This document shows, in pieces, positions 50,343 through 59,479 of a stretch of DNA of 64,000 bases. Source of the stretch: UBA724 sp964008075. Its GTDB lineage: Bacteria; Bacteroidota; Bacteroidia; Flavobacteriales; Flavobacteriaceae. The stretch is from assembly GCA_964008075.1 (NCBI GenBank), contig CAXGAP010000001.1:1-64000 (forward strand), given 5' to 3'. The position numbers and the translations under genes were made by a program. Under the pieces are notes generated by a model. The model worked only from the letters and a program-made list of their open reading frames with translations. It was not told where the DNA came from and made no database searches. Every line of letters starts with the position of its first letter. Within the stretch, counting starts at the first letter, position 1.

Positions 50343-50784
50343 GAGCAAGGGTATCTACAAGGACTTCGTTCGTTACAATTTCAATTGTGTTTATCCAACT
50401 TTGATTGCTGCCGATTTCGATTTCATTTATGATAAATGTACTTTGAAACCCACATGCGCGACTCAAATACATATCCTGTGTTTGGTAATCGATTAACAGT
50501 TCATCACTCATCCCTGCTGATATTGTAAAATCGAGATTCATTTTGTTGGCTTTGATTTGAACAGGAATTGCAATTGAATCAGTATTAATCAATTGCAATA
50601 CAGATTCATTTTCAGTATTTTTAACCCTCAAGCTGTCAACTGACTTGAGCTGACTAGGCTGGTTGGCATCATACAAGCGAAAGACGAGTTGTGGTGTTGA
50701 TGGGTTTTCTATGTTGCACACATCGTCTGGTTCACAACTCAAGTGAAGCAGTAGTATCAATAATAGATAGCGAAATTTATACAT
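50323..50784 (-). CDS. DUF6452 lipoprotein
   Basis: A 153-residue lipoprotein: signal peptide MYKFRYLLLILLLHLSCEPD, acylated Cys at residue 17. The body is beta-rich (VFRLYDANQPSQLKSVDSLR, CGFQSTFIINEIEIG). It matches DUF6452, partner of DUF6048. The start is ATG 50784, which overlaps the rlmD end by 8 bases. Linkage of rlmD-DUF6452-DUF6048 is common in Flavobacteriia; function is unknown. Confidence 0.8.
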   Translation of the reverse strand: MYKFRYLLLILLLHLSCEPDDVCNIENPSTPQLVFRLYDANQPSQLKSVDSLRVKNTENESVLQLINTDSIAIPVQIKANKMNLDFTISAGMSDELLIDYQTQDMYLSRACGFQSTFIINEIEIGSNQSWINTIEIVTNEVLVDTLAHVKIYH

Positions 50785-52177
50785 GGATTCCTTCCAAAAG
50801 TACAACATTTTCTACGTGTTGAGTGTGGGGAAACATATCGACAGGCTGCACTTTTTTTACTGAATAATGACCACTCAACAGACTTAAATCTCGTGCTTGT
50901 GTCGCAGAATTACAACTCACATATACAATTCGTTTTGGTAAGATCTTAAGCAATTGCTTGACGACATCTTTGTGCATGCCCTCTCGAGGGGGATCTGTTA
51001 TGACAACATCTGGGGTGCCATGCGTTGCGATGAAATCATCCGTAAAAACTTTTTTCATATCGCCTGCAGCAAAATCTACGTTGGACAGTTTATTTCTCTT
51101 TGCATTTTCTTTTGCTGCAACAATTGCTTCAGGAATTGCTTCAATCCCAACAACATGTTTTGCTTCCTTTGCAACAAATTGTGCAATGGTTCCCAAGCCA
51201 GTGTAGAGGTCATAAACAATCTCATTCCCAGTTAGACCAGCAAAATCACGAGTAATTTTATACAACTCATACGCTTGCATAGAGTTGGTTTGATAAAAAG
51301 ACTTTGGCGTAATCCAAAAGCGCAACCCCTCCATTTCTTCTTCAATATGTGGATTTCTAGCATGTAAAATGACATCTAAATCATAGATGCTATCGTTTGC
51401 TTTTTGATTGATGATATAATGAAGTGAAGTGATTTGTGGGAACTTATCAATGATCGCTTCTAGTAAATCGTCTCTTTCTTTTTTATGATTTTCAAAAAAC
51501 TGAATGACTAACATGATCTGTCCAGTTGATGCTGTACGAATCATCATGCTGCGCAACTGCCCTGATTTATTCTTTAGATCATAATAACTCATCCCTTTAT
51601 CCATGGCATATTGATGAATAAAATTTCGAATTTGATTCCCCGGCTCTTGTTGTAAAAAACATTCATCGATGTGTACAATCTTGTCCCACATTCGGGGTTT
51701 ATGAAACCCCAAAGCATTTCGATTAATCACTTCTCCAGATTCAATTTCAGCTTTGGTGAGCCATCGACTGCTGGAGAAGCTATACTCCATCTTGTTTCGA
51801 TAATTATATTGCAACTTGCTTGGTACAATTTTGTTAAGCGTAGGAAAATCAAAATCACCGATTTTCACAAAATTTTGATTGACCTCTTGTGCCTTGTGTT
51901 TCAACTGTGCTGTGTATGAAAGATGTTGCCATTGACAACCGCCACAAGTTCCAAAGTGATCGCATTTGGCTGTTGTTCGGTCAGGGCTTGGAACGATTAA
52001 CTTTTCGACCCGACCCTCAAAATAATTTTTCCTTTTTTTGTAAAGAAACACTAGAGCAATATCCCCAGGAACAGCCCCTTTTACAAAAATAACAACACCC
52101 TCATTTGTTCGTCCAATCGCCATTCCTTTGGCAGCGATTCCAGTAATGTTTAGCTCTATTGTTTGCTTTACTTTCAT
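50777..52177 (-). CDS. rlmD: 23S rRNA (uracil-5-)-methyltransferase RlmD/RumA
   Basis: SAM-dependent enzyme methylating a uridine (U1939 in E. coli) of 23S rRNA, 466 residues. N-terminal TRAM domain (about 1-60), then the [4Fe-4S] cysteines CDHFGTCGGCQWQHL, the methyltransferase fold (VYDLYTGLGTIAQFVAKEAK), ITDPPREGMHKD and VYVSCNSATQARDL with the nucleophile Cys. The divergent VPS10-type gene starts 99 bases away. Confidence 0.93.
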   Translation of the reverse strand: MKVKQTIELNITGIAAKGMAIGRTNEGVVIFVKGAVPGDIALVFLYKKRKNYFEGRVEKLIVPSPDRTTAKCDHFGTCGGCQWQHLSYTAQLKHKAQEVNQNFVKIGDFDFPTLNKIVPSKLQYNYRNKMEYSFSSSRWLTKAEIESGEVINRNALGFHKPRMWDKIVHIDECFLQQEPGNQIRNFIHQYAMDKGMSYYDLKNKSGQLRSMMIRTASTGQIMLVIQFFENHKKERDDLLEAIIDKFPQITSLHYIINQKANDSIYDLDVILHARNPHIEEEMEGLRFWITPKSFYQTNSMQAYELYKITRDFAGLTGNEIVYDLYTGLGTIAQFVAKEAKHVVGIEAIPEAIVAAKENAKRNKLSNVDFAAGDMKKVFTDDFIATHGTPDVVITDPPREGMHKDVVKQLLKILPKRIVYVSCNSATQARDLSLLSGHYSVKKVQPVDMFPHTQHVENVVLLEGIHV

Positions 52178-52276
52178 TTCGATTGCAAAAATAGATAGCG
52201 TAACTCATATTTCATCAATTCAAATGCAATATTTCATACTTAATTTTTGTATTTTTAATAAATAAAATACTGTAAT

Positions 52277-55200
52277 ATGAAAAATTTATTAATGATATTT
52301 TTGACAATATCCTATAACCTAGTTTCTTCATTTTGTTTTGCGCAAGAAGATGAAAAAAAGAGTGAATTGCAATCTGCTTTAAGTGGATTTTCTTTTCGTA
52401 GTGTAGGTCCTGCATTTATGTCTGGTCGTATTGCAGATATCGCAATTGATCCTACAAATGAAAATGTTTGGTACGTAGCAGTTGGTTCTGGGGGTACCTG
52501 GAAAACCACAAATGCTGGAACAACTTGGACCCCACTTACTGATAACGAGTCCTTTTACTCAACTGGTTGCATCACTCTTGACCCAAACAACTCTTCAGTT
52601 GTGTGGTTGGGTACTGGAGAAAATGTTGGTGGCCGTCATGTTGGAATAGGGCATGGGATTTATCGCAGTACAGATGCTGGATCCTCGTGGCAAGATATGG
52701 GTTTGAAAAAATCAGAACATATCTCAAAAATCATTGTTCATCCAAACGATTCGAACACCATTTGGGTGGCGTCGCAAGGCCCTCTCTGGAGCTCTGGAGG
52801 GGAAAGAGGCTTGTACAAATCTACTGATGGTGGTAAAAATTGGGTGAACAAACTCAGCATCAACAAGTGGACAGGCGTTACTGATCTTGTCATTGATCCA
52901 ACCAACCCTGACATTTTGTATCTCGCAAGTTGGCAAAGACATCGAAACGTAGCTGCTCACATGGGCGGAGGTCCTGGAACTTCGCTGTACAAGACTGTTG
53001 ATGGAGGCGAAACATGGGTTAAAATCGATAATGGACTTCCATCATCCAACATGGGTAAAATTGGATTGGCTATTTCTCCGATGAATCCTAAAATCCTATA
53101 TGCAGCAATCGAGCTCGATCGTCGTAAAGGAGCAGTTTATCGTTCATCAGACAGTGGTGGTAGTTGGACAAAAATGTCAGACACAGTTTCTGGTGGTACA
53201 GGTCCTCACTACTATCAAGAGCTTGTTGCTTCTCCTCATCATTTCGATCGAATTTATTTGATGAATGTTCGTGCGCTTGTTTCTGAAGATGGCGGAAAAA
53301 CATTCTATACTATGAGTGAAGCTAACAAACATTCTGACAATCATTCATTGACATTTAAAAAGAATGATCCAAACTATCTCCTTTTTGGTACTGATGGTGG
53401 TATTTATGAATCCTTTGACGATTCCAAAACTTGGAAGTTCGTCAACAACCTCCCCTTAACGCAGTTTTATAAGCTCGCAGTTGATGATGCAGCACCTTTT
53501 TATAACATTTATGGAGGTACGCAAGATAACAACACCCAAGGAGGCCCCTCACGCACGTTACGAACCAATGGCATATCAAATGCAGATTGGTATGTGTTAC
53601 TCGGAGGGGATGGCCATCAACCTGCAACTGAGCCTGGCAACCCAGATATCGTTTATGCACAGTGGCAGCAAGGAAACCTTTATCGAATCGATAAAACCAC
53701 TATGGAGTCCATATATATTAAGCCTCAAAGTGGCGTAGGAGAGCCATACGAACGCTATAATTGGGATTCGCCTATCCTTGTCAGTCATCACGACCCCAAA
53801 CGATTGTATTTTGGAACTCAGCGTGTGTGGAGATCTGATAATCGTGGGGATAGCTGGACACCAATTTCACAAGACTTGACAAAAGATGAAGAACGGTTGG
53901 CTTTACCTATCATGGGGCGTCAGCAAAGTTTTGACAATCCTTGGGATGTGTATGCAATGTCAACCTACAATACGATCACATCACTAAGCGAATCAACATC
54001 AAACCCTGATCTTTTATATGCTGGTACAGATGATGGAATTATCCAATACACCAATGATGGAGGGGATTCTTGGACAAAAATGACGGTTGATAAGCTACCT
54101 GGATCCCCATCAACAGCATTTGTCAATGATATAAAGGTAGATCTTCACAATGACCAAGTGGCTTATGTAGCCCTTGATAATCATAAATATGGAGATTATT
54201 CGCCTTACCTCTATAAGACCACAAATGGGGGAGAAAAATGGGTGTCAATTACAAAAGGCATACCTGATGGAACGCTGGTTTGGAGAATTGTACAAGACCA
54301 CATTAACCCCAACTTATTGTTTCTTGCAACAGAGTATGGCGTTTATATGAGTTTGAATCAAGGAAGTGAGTGGCACAAATTTTCAACTGGTTTACCTACC
54401 ATTTCAGTTCGTGATCTTGCCATTCAAAAAAGGGAAAACGATCTTGTTTTAGCGACCTTTGGGCGCAGTTTTTATGTGTTGGATGATTATAGCCCATTGC
54501 GCGACATCAAAGCTGAAAGCCTACAACAATCGGCGATGCTATTTAAACCTCGAAATGCACTTCAGTATCACCAAATTCGAGGGGGAACCTCTAGTCAAGG
54601 GGGGTCATTTTATACTGCAGAAAATCCAAAATATGGCGCCATGTTTACCTTTTATCTCAAAGAGGCTCATATGACGCTGAAGTCTTCTCGTCAAAAGACA
54701 GAAAAGGACAAAAAGACAGCAGATATTCCATTCCCAGGATGGGAGGCACTTGATGCAGAGAAAAATGAATCAAAACCACAGTTGGTTTTAGTGATTGAAG
54801 ATGAATCCGGAGAAGTCGTTGATCGAATTTATGCTCCTCACAAAAATGGAGTTCAGCGTGTGAATTGGGACTTGAAGCAGCCCTATATCAGCGTTGCAGA
54901 TGCCAACTCGAAGCGAAAAACGCTGAACGCTTTACGCCTCGACGTTGAACCTGGCAATTATACAGTGCGTTTACATCAACAGATTGATGGAAAAATCACA
55001 GCGCTTGCAGGGCCACAAACTTTTGAAGTGGAGCAAATTCGAAAAAATGTTTTAGAGAATCCTATTGCTGACCAGCGTTACAAGTTTATTGAGAAATTGG
55101 TCGCTCTAGATAAAGCGATTGATATTGCAAATCATTCATTTGAAAAATCTTCAAAACATTTAAAAACACTTCTAAAGGCACTTCCTTATGTCGATAACAG

Positions 55201-55513
55201 TCAGGTGGATTTGTCATCAAGGTTGCACAGTTTGCGTGAGTTAATGAATGAAATCAGCAGGTTGATGGAAGGTAGTTCGTCTAAGGCTGAAGTGGGCGAA
55301 AAGGATGACCTCACATTATCCTATCGATTGTATTTTGCAGCAAGTGGACTGTATGGCAACTCCTATGGACCAACGCCACTTCACATGAAAAGCTTTGAGG
55401 TTGCTGAGAACTTGTTTACAGAAATCAATCCGATGATTACATCATTTGTTTCGGCAGTTAAGGCAGTATCATCTCAAATGGAAGCTGCTGGCGCGCCAGT
55501 TGTACTGGACTAG
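52277..55513 (+). CDS. Large secreted VPS10/BNR-repeat protein
   Basis: A 1078-residue exported protein (signal peptide about 1-22, ending FCFAQ). Residues about 30-760 form VPS10/sortilin-like BNR beta-propeller repeats, with many SxDxGxxW Asp boxes: STDAGSSWQDMG, STDGGKNWVNK, TVDGGETWVKID, SSDSGGSWTKMS, NDGGDSWTKMT, TTNGGEKWVSIT. A beta-sandwich-like C-terminal part follows (about 800-940) and a helical tail. Such proteins are annotated as VPS10-domain or glycosyl-hydrolase-like, often acting on extracellular polymers; the exact activity is unknown. Its stop overlaps the convergent DUF3810 gene by 4 bases. Confidence 0.88.
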   Translation: MKNLLMIFLTISYNLVSSFCFAQEDEKKSELQSALSGFSFRSVGPAFMSGRIADIAIDPTNENVWYVAVGSGGTWKTTNAGTTWTPLTDNESFYSTGCITLDPNNSSVVWLGTGENVGGRHVGIGHGIYRSTDAGSSWQDMGLKKSEHISKIIVHPNDSNTIWVASQGPLWSSGGERGLYKSTDGGKNWVNKLSINKWTGVTDLVIDPTNPDILYLASWQRHRNVAAHMGGGPGTSLYKTVDGGETWVKIDNGLPSSNMGKIGLAISPMNPKILYAAIELDRRKGAVYRSSDSGGSWTKMSDTVSGGTGPHYYQELVASPHHFDRIYLMNVRALVSEDGGKTFYTMSEANKHSDNHSLTFKKNDPNYLLFGTDGGIYESFDDSKTWKFVNNLPLTQFYKLAVDDAAPFYNIYGGTQDNNTQGGPSRTLRTNGISNADWYVLLGGDGHQPATEPGNPDIVYAQWQQGNLYRIDKTTMESIYIKPQSGVGEPYERYNWDSPILVSHHDPKRLYFGTQRVWRSDNRGDSWTPISQDLTKDEERLALPIMGRQQSFDNPWDVYAMSTYNTITSLSESTSNPDLLYAGTDDGIIQYTNDGGDSWTKMTVDKLPGSPSTAFVNDIKVDLHNDQVAYVALDNHKYGDYSPYLYKTTNGGEKWVSITKGIPDGTLVWRIVQDHINPNLLFLATEYGVYMSLNQGSEWHKFSTGLPTISVRDLAIQKRENDLVLATFGRSFYVLDDYSPLRDIKAESLQQSAMLFKPRNALQYHQIRGGTSSQGGSFYTAENPKYGAMFTFYLKEAHMTLKSSRQKTEKDKKTADIPFPGWEALDAEKNESKPQLVLVIEDESGEVVDRIYAPHKNGVQRVNWDLKQPYISVADANSKRKTLNALRLDVEPGNYTVRLHQQIDGKITALAGPQTFEVEQIRKNVLENPIADQRYKFIEKLVALDKAIDIANHSFEKSSKHLKTLLKALPYVDNSQVDLSSRLHSLRELMNEISRLMEGSSSKAEVGEKDDLTLSYRLYFAASGLYGNSYGPTPLHMKSFEVAENLFTEINPMITSFVSAVKAVSSQMEAAGAPVVLD

Positions 55514-56577
55514 TCGTTTAGGAAATGATGTAGCAGCAAACCAACAACCAAGCTATAGCTATTGATACCTGCTGATTGGCTGTTTGCCTTTAGGTAGGTA
55601 TCATAACTTTTTTTAAATAAGGGTTCAAAAGGATTTGTGTAATTCTGCCAAAACGCTGACAACTGTTGAAACTGTTTTATGACACCTTTATCGATGTCTT
55701 GATAGAGAAGCTGGTAATCAATATCCTCTCTCTTTCTACATTCTGAAAGCGCATATCCCAAAGCAAGGTGATAGCCAGCATATTGCATATATGCATTGTC
55801 AGATTTTATTGCTGCGTCGATTGCAATAAAGTTGGCCTCTTCTTCTGCTGCATAGCCCAACTGATGTGCAATCTCGTGGGCAGCTGTTGTGAGTATTCGC
55901 AGTTTGGGTTGACGCGTATTGACTTGAGCCTCAAGGGTAAAGGGATTTAAATAACCCCCATAGCCCATATAACTCAAGAGCAAACCAAAAGATGATTTTT
56001 TGATATTGGGGGTAGGATATCGGTGTTGCTTTTGAATCGCTTGCGTGGCAACATCAAAAATTTGCCTGTTAGAATAATTGATTTCGACTACAACGCTATC
56101 ATTTTGCGCTAGCTTTTCATGCAATTGATTTGTTTGCTGAATGAGGTGTTGCGCAAAGGCTTCTAATTCCTCTGACAAATAGCTCGATGGCACATTATTT
56201 TGAATCGATAAAGGCGTTTGATGATAATTGAAACCCCACTGCAGATGAAACACAAAGAACAGAATCCCAAACCATCCCAGGGTTTTAACGAGTGTTGCAC
56301 GAAGACGCAAGAGCTTGAAATAAAATATATGTTTTAGCACAAAGTAACAACCAATTGAATAGAATATATCCCCTATTGAAAAAGGAATCCAAGCTGTCAG
56401 TCGTATGCTCAGTTGAGACAGCCAGGCATAATTTCCTTGTGTATAAAATTGATCAATAAGATCAGGCGAACGCTTAATCCATTGCAGGAACAGCCATTGC
56501 GGAATGATTGAAATTGCAAAGAATCGATACCAGCGCAACCCTCGATTTCTACTCCAATCCGACCACTTCAACCTCAA
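55510..56577 (-). CDS. DUF3810 membrane protein with zinc-peptidase-like motif
   Basis: A 355-residue protein with several hydrophobic helices in the N-terminal third (WLFLQWIKRS, IFYSIGCYFVLKHIFYFKLL, TLGWFGILFFVFHLQWGF) and a soluble C-terminal part with TTAAHEIAHQLGYAAEEEAN. The HExxH pattern plus downstream Glu suggests a gluzincin-type metallopeptidase. It matches DUF3810. Start codon is TTG at 56577, inside the end of the PPIase gene by 29 bases; a later start is possible. Confidence 0.8.
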   Translation of the reverse strand: MRLKWSDWSRNRGLRWYRFFAISIIPQWLFLQWIKRSPDLIDQFYTQGNYAWLSQLSIRLTAWIPFSIGDIFYSIGCYFVLKHIFYFKLLRLRATLVKTLGWFGILFFVFHLQWGFNYHQTPLSIQNNVPSSYLSEELEAFAQHLIQQTNQLHEKLAQNDSVVVEINYSNRQIFDVATQAIQKQHRYPTPNIKKSSFGLLLSYMGYGGYLNPFTLEAQVNTRQPKLRILTTAAHEIAHQLGYAAEEEANFIAIDAAIKSDNAYMQYAGYHLALGYALSECRKREDIDYQLLYQDIDKGVIKQFQQLSAFWQNYTNPFEPLFKKSYDTYLKANSQSAGINSYSLVVGLLLHHFLND

Positions 56578-57574
56578 AAATTAGATTTGTTTGAGGTGGG
56601 ATACCACGTCCACCACTTGCGCCATATGCTAGTTCATAAGGTAAATAAAGGGTTGCTTTGTCCCCCACTGATAATAGTCGTAAACCTTCTTTAAATCCAG
56701 TAATCATTGCAGCACTAGCATCCACGCGAGCAGGGATTGGCTGATAAGGTCGGTTAGGATTGTACATATTATATGCTCTTGCAACATCCTCAAGACTGGT
56801 ATCTAACAAGCGTCCATCCTCAAAATAAACAGCATAATGTGTCAATACAGTTTTATCTGTCGAAACTGCTTCTCCATCCCCCTCAGTGGTAATCACAACC
56901 CCAAGACCACTGTCTGTGTATGTCGCAGATTGCTCCAACGCTAACAAGGCATCTCGCTTATAGTTTTTCACTTTATCTTTTTCTAAAAAATAGTTTTCAA
57001 AAGTGGTGGCAGCATCAAACTTTTTGGCATCCCTTCCTTTTCGAATGATGGTAATACCAATTATGGTATCGTTTTGCGTAATCGAATCCACAACCGATTG
57101 CCCCTGAGTTACGCGACCAAACACTGTGTGTTTTCCATCGAGCCAAGGGGTTTCTTTGTGAGTGATAAAAAACTGACTCCCGTTTGTGCTAGGACCAGCA
57201 TTTGCCATCGATAAAACGCCTGGACCATCATGCTTTAGTTCAGGTACAATTTCATCGTCAAATCTATACCCAGGATTGCCTTGTCCAGTGCCAGTTGGAT
57301 CTCCACCCTGTATCATGAAATTCTGAATGACCCTGTGAAAAATCAAGCCATCATAGTATGGTTTGCCAATGTAAATAGAATCAACTTGTATGTTTGTACC
57401 CTCTGCCAATGAAACAAAATTTGCCACTGTCACTGGTGTTTGGTCATAAGTCAATTGCAATTGAATTTCTCCTTTGTTGGTATTGACTTTGGCATAGATG
57501 CCATCCTCAAGCTTGGGAGAGCAACTCAAAATGGCTAAAACAATGATCGCTGTGAAAAGGTGTGTGATTTTCAT
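56549..57574 (-). CDS. Cyclophilin-FKBP fusion lipoprotein
   Basis: A 341-residue predicted lipoprotein (signal peptide MKITHLFTAIIVLAILSCSP, Cys18). Residues about 26-190 form a cyclophilin-type prolyl isomerase (YYDGLIFHRVIQNFMIQGGD with the catalytic Arg, then GPGVLSMANAGPSTNGSQFF). Residues about 230-341 form an FKBP domain (THYAVYFEDGRLLDTSLEDV, YELAYGASGGRGIPPQTNLI, FEVEVVGLE). Two isomerase folds in one lipoprotein suggest folding help for surface proteins. It overlaps the gldI stop by 4 bases and DUF3810 by 29. Confidence 0.92.
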   Translation of the reverse strand: MKITHLFTAIIVLAILSCSPKLEDGIYAKVNTNKGEIQLQLTYDQTPVTVANFVSLAEGTNIQVDSIYIGKPYYDGLIFHRVIQNFMIQGGDPTGTGQGNPGYRFDDEIVPELKHDGPGVLSMANAGPSTNGSQFFITHKETPWLDGKHTVFGRVTQGQSVVDSITQNDTIIGITIIRKGRDAKKFDAATTFENYFLEKDKVKNYKRDALLALEQSATYTDSGLGVVITTEGDGEAVSTDKTVLTHYAVYFEDGRLLDTSLEDVARAYNMYNPNRPYQPIPARVDASAAMITGFKEGLRLLSVGDKATLYLPYELAYGASGGRGIPPQTNLIFEVEVVGLE

Positions 57575-58107
57575 GATAATTTATTTTGAATTAAAGGTAT
57601 ATAAATACGTGCAATTATGGGTGTGTATGGACTAATGGATGATCCATCACCTGAAGAACCATAGGCCAAAAAAGAGGTCAACACGACTGAAGTTTCAACC
57701 CCAATAGGTATGTGTGGGAGTGTCAAAACAATGCCTTGTGGCACATCTTGATTGGAGACTGGATTCTGAAAGATTTTCCAATCATATATTGGTTCTCCAT
57801 TTAGGTGTTCGAAAAGGATATAAATTTTTTTTAGGTTTTCTGGGGGAAGAATTGGACGATTCTTTGGGTTGTTATAGCTGTAAAATATGCCATGTGGCGT
57901 TTCTGAAAATGCAGACGTTTGAGATTTTAACCACTGTTCAATCACTTCAACCTCACGAGCTAGCCTCAACTGATTTTCTAGAGCAGAATTTTCGATGTGC
58001 TGACTTTTTGATTGCTGTATGGGTTTACGCGCTTGCTGTTCAGTGCAACTCTGCAGCGTACACATAACAAATGTATACACTATACCTTTGATAAGTCTTC
58101 CTCGCAT
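57571..58107 (-). CDS. gldI: GldI-like FKBP lipoprotein (gliding motility)
   Basis: A 178-residue lipoprotein with signal peptide ending TLQSC (Cys21) and a degenerate FKBP domain (GIFYSYNNPKNRPILP, then IYILFEHLNGEPIYDWKIFQ, GSSGDGSSISPYTPIIARIY). It resembles GldI, a prolyl-isomerase-like lipoprotein required for gliding in Flavobacterium. The order DHH phosphoesterase, gldI, PPIase is also the one seen in Flavobacteriia. It overlaps the DHH gene by 28 bases and the PPIase by 4. The core gliding and type IX secretion genes are not in this window, so a motility role is inferred. Confidence 0.75.
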   Translation of the reverse strand: MRGRLIKGIVYTFVMCTLQSCTEQQARKPIQQSKSQHIENSALENQLRLAREVEVIEQWLKSQTSAFSETPHGIFYSYNNPKNRPILPPENLKKIYILFEHLNGEPIYDWKIFQNPVSNQDVPQGIVLTLPHIPIGVETSVVLTSFLAYGSSGDGSSISPYTPIIARIYIPLIQNKLS

Positions 58108-59099
58108 TGTTCTAATTTTTTGATCAGTAGTTTGTGTGTGTCTTCAAGCGAAAGGTCCGACTTTCCGCCAGCAGCATTATGGTGCCCACCACCTGAAAAA
58201 TTTTCACGCGCAAAATCATTGACAGAAAAGTTTCCTTTAGACCTGAATGACATTTTTACAAAACCATCTGTCGGATGTTCAATCATCAATACTGCCAGCA
58301 CACAATTTGAGATGCTCAATCCATAATTGACGATTCCTTCTGAGTCGCCCTTTTGAAAATTACATGCTGTGAGTTCTACATGACTAAGGGTGATGGTTGC
58401 AGTGCGTAAGCATTCATCAAAACGTAGATTGTTCAGCGCAATCCCTAAAAGTTGAAGCCTTCCCAAATGGGCAGTATCCTTCACAAGACGACTAATCTCA
58501 GTTGGATTTGCTCCTTCTTCAATCAAATGAGCTACGACTCTATGCGTTGTTGGTGTTACTGACGGGAAACGAAAAGAGCCTGTATCAGTCAAAATACCCA
58601 AATAGAGTGCTGTGGCTATGTTGACATCTATTTGGTCTCCACCCCCGAGGCCTGCAATGATATGATAAACCAATTCGCATGTCGACCCCAATGATGGGTA
58701 GGAAAATGTGAGGTCTGCAAATTCATCAGGTTCTTGATGATGATCGATGATTATTTTTTTCGCAGTACTTTTCGACACTTCAACGCCCATCTCACCAATT
58801 CTTTTTAGCGTATTAAAATCAAGTGTAAAAATGAGATCTGCTCGTTCAATCAGACCTTTTGCATTGGTTGGATTTTCTTCAAAAATCGACACAGCAGAAG
58901 AGCCAGGTACCCATTTCAAAAAATCAGGGTATTGATTGGGACTAATCACCTCAACGTGATGACTGTATTGCAGAAGAAAATGCATCCATCCAAGACTACT
59001 TCCTATGGCATCACCATCTGGGTTGGTGTGGGGGATAATGACGATGCTTTTTGGCGTATCCAATAGCGATTGTAGTTCCTGAATATTTTTGATTTTCAT
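58080..59099 (-). CDS. DHH-family phosphoesterase (NrnA-like)
   Basis: A 339-residue bifunctional oligoribonuclease/PAP phosphatase-like protein. DHH motifs: IPHTNPDGDAIGSSLGWMHF, LDFNTLKRIGEMG, IIIDHHQEPDEF (the DHH box) and GILTDTGSFRFPSVTPTTHR. The C-terminal DHHA1 domain ends with GGGHHNAAGGKSDL. ATG 59099 (MKIKNIQEL) is chosen as the longer reading adds poorly conserved residues. gldI overlaps it downstream. Confidence 0.9.
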   Translation of the reverse strand: MKIKNIQELQSLLDTPKSIVIIPHTNPDGDAIGSSLGWMHFLLQYSHHVEVISPNQYPDFLKWVPGSSAVSIFEENPTNAKGLIERADLIFTLDFNTLKRIGEMGVEVSKSTAKKIIIDHHQEPDEFADLTFSYPSLGSTCELVYHIIAGLGGGDQIDVNIATALYLGILTDTGSFRFPSVTPTTHRVVAHLIEEGANPTEISRLVKDTAHLGRLQLLGIALNNLRFDECLRTATITLSHVELTACNFQKGDSEGIVNYGLSISNCVLAVLMIEHPTDGFVKMSFRSKGNFSVNDFARENFSGGGHHNAAGGKSDLSLEDTHKLLIKKLEQCEEDLSKV

Positions 59100-59150
59100 A
59101 GACTGCGAAGATACATAATGATTAGTTGTCAGTAAACACACGACATTTTG

Positions 59151-59158
59151 TATTTTTG
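59151..59158 (+). promoter_or_regulatory. Possible -7 box for the mutL-rhomboid cluster
   Basis: TATTTTTG matches TAnnTTTG, 31 bases before the GTG at 59190. TTG at 59126-59128 gives a 22-base spacing, longer than usual. Confidence 0.4.
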
Positions 59159-59189
59159 ATTTTTCTAATTCATCATCAAAGTTCACATT

Positions 59190-59477
59190 GTGCGCATAAA
59201 TTTTTTTAAACAACGAACCAATAGGCGCTTTAATTATACGCCTAGGTATTTTATAGGTAAAAAGGATGAAAACCCCTATGATTTTGATTCTACCTTTTCA
59301 AAATATAGAGACATCGCCAATTCAAATGATTTTGGCGCCCATTGGCAAGCAGCAAGACAGCAAAGACGAAACAGGTCAAACAGAGGGTTTTCACGCCTAT
59401 TCTTTATCATCCTCATCTCACTTACTCTTATTGCTTTGTATATACTCGACTTTGATTTGTCTATTTTTAAAAATTAG
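59190..59477 (+). CDS. Small single-TM protein before mutL
   Basis: A 95-residue protein (GTG start) with a basic, aromatic N-terminal region (RRFNYTPRYFIGKKDENPYD, then FSKYRDIANSNDFGAHW) and one C-terminal transmembrane helix (LFFIILISLTLIALYILDF). It is the small protein that in Flavobacteriia regularly precedes mutL, and sometimes carries a riboflavin-synthase-beta label that its sequence does not support. Function unknown. mutL starts 2 bases later. Confidence 0.75.
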   Translation: MRINFFKQRTNRRFNYTPRYFIGKKDENPYDFDSTFSKYRDIANSNDFGAHWQAARQQRRNRSNRGFSRLFFIILISLTLIALYILDFDLSIFKN

Positions 59478-59479
59478 AA

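Noticed and set aside
59190..59477. Riboflavin synthase subunit beta label for the pre-mutL protein
   Set aside because: The protein has no lumazine or riboflavin synthase motif; the true ribH is at 26194-26664.
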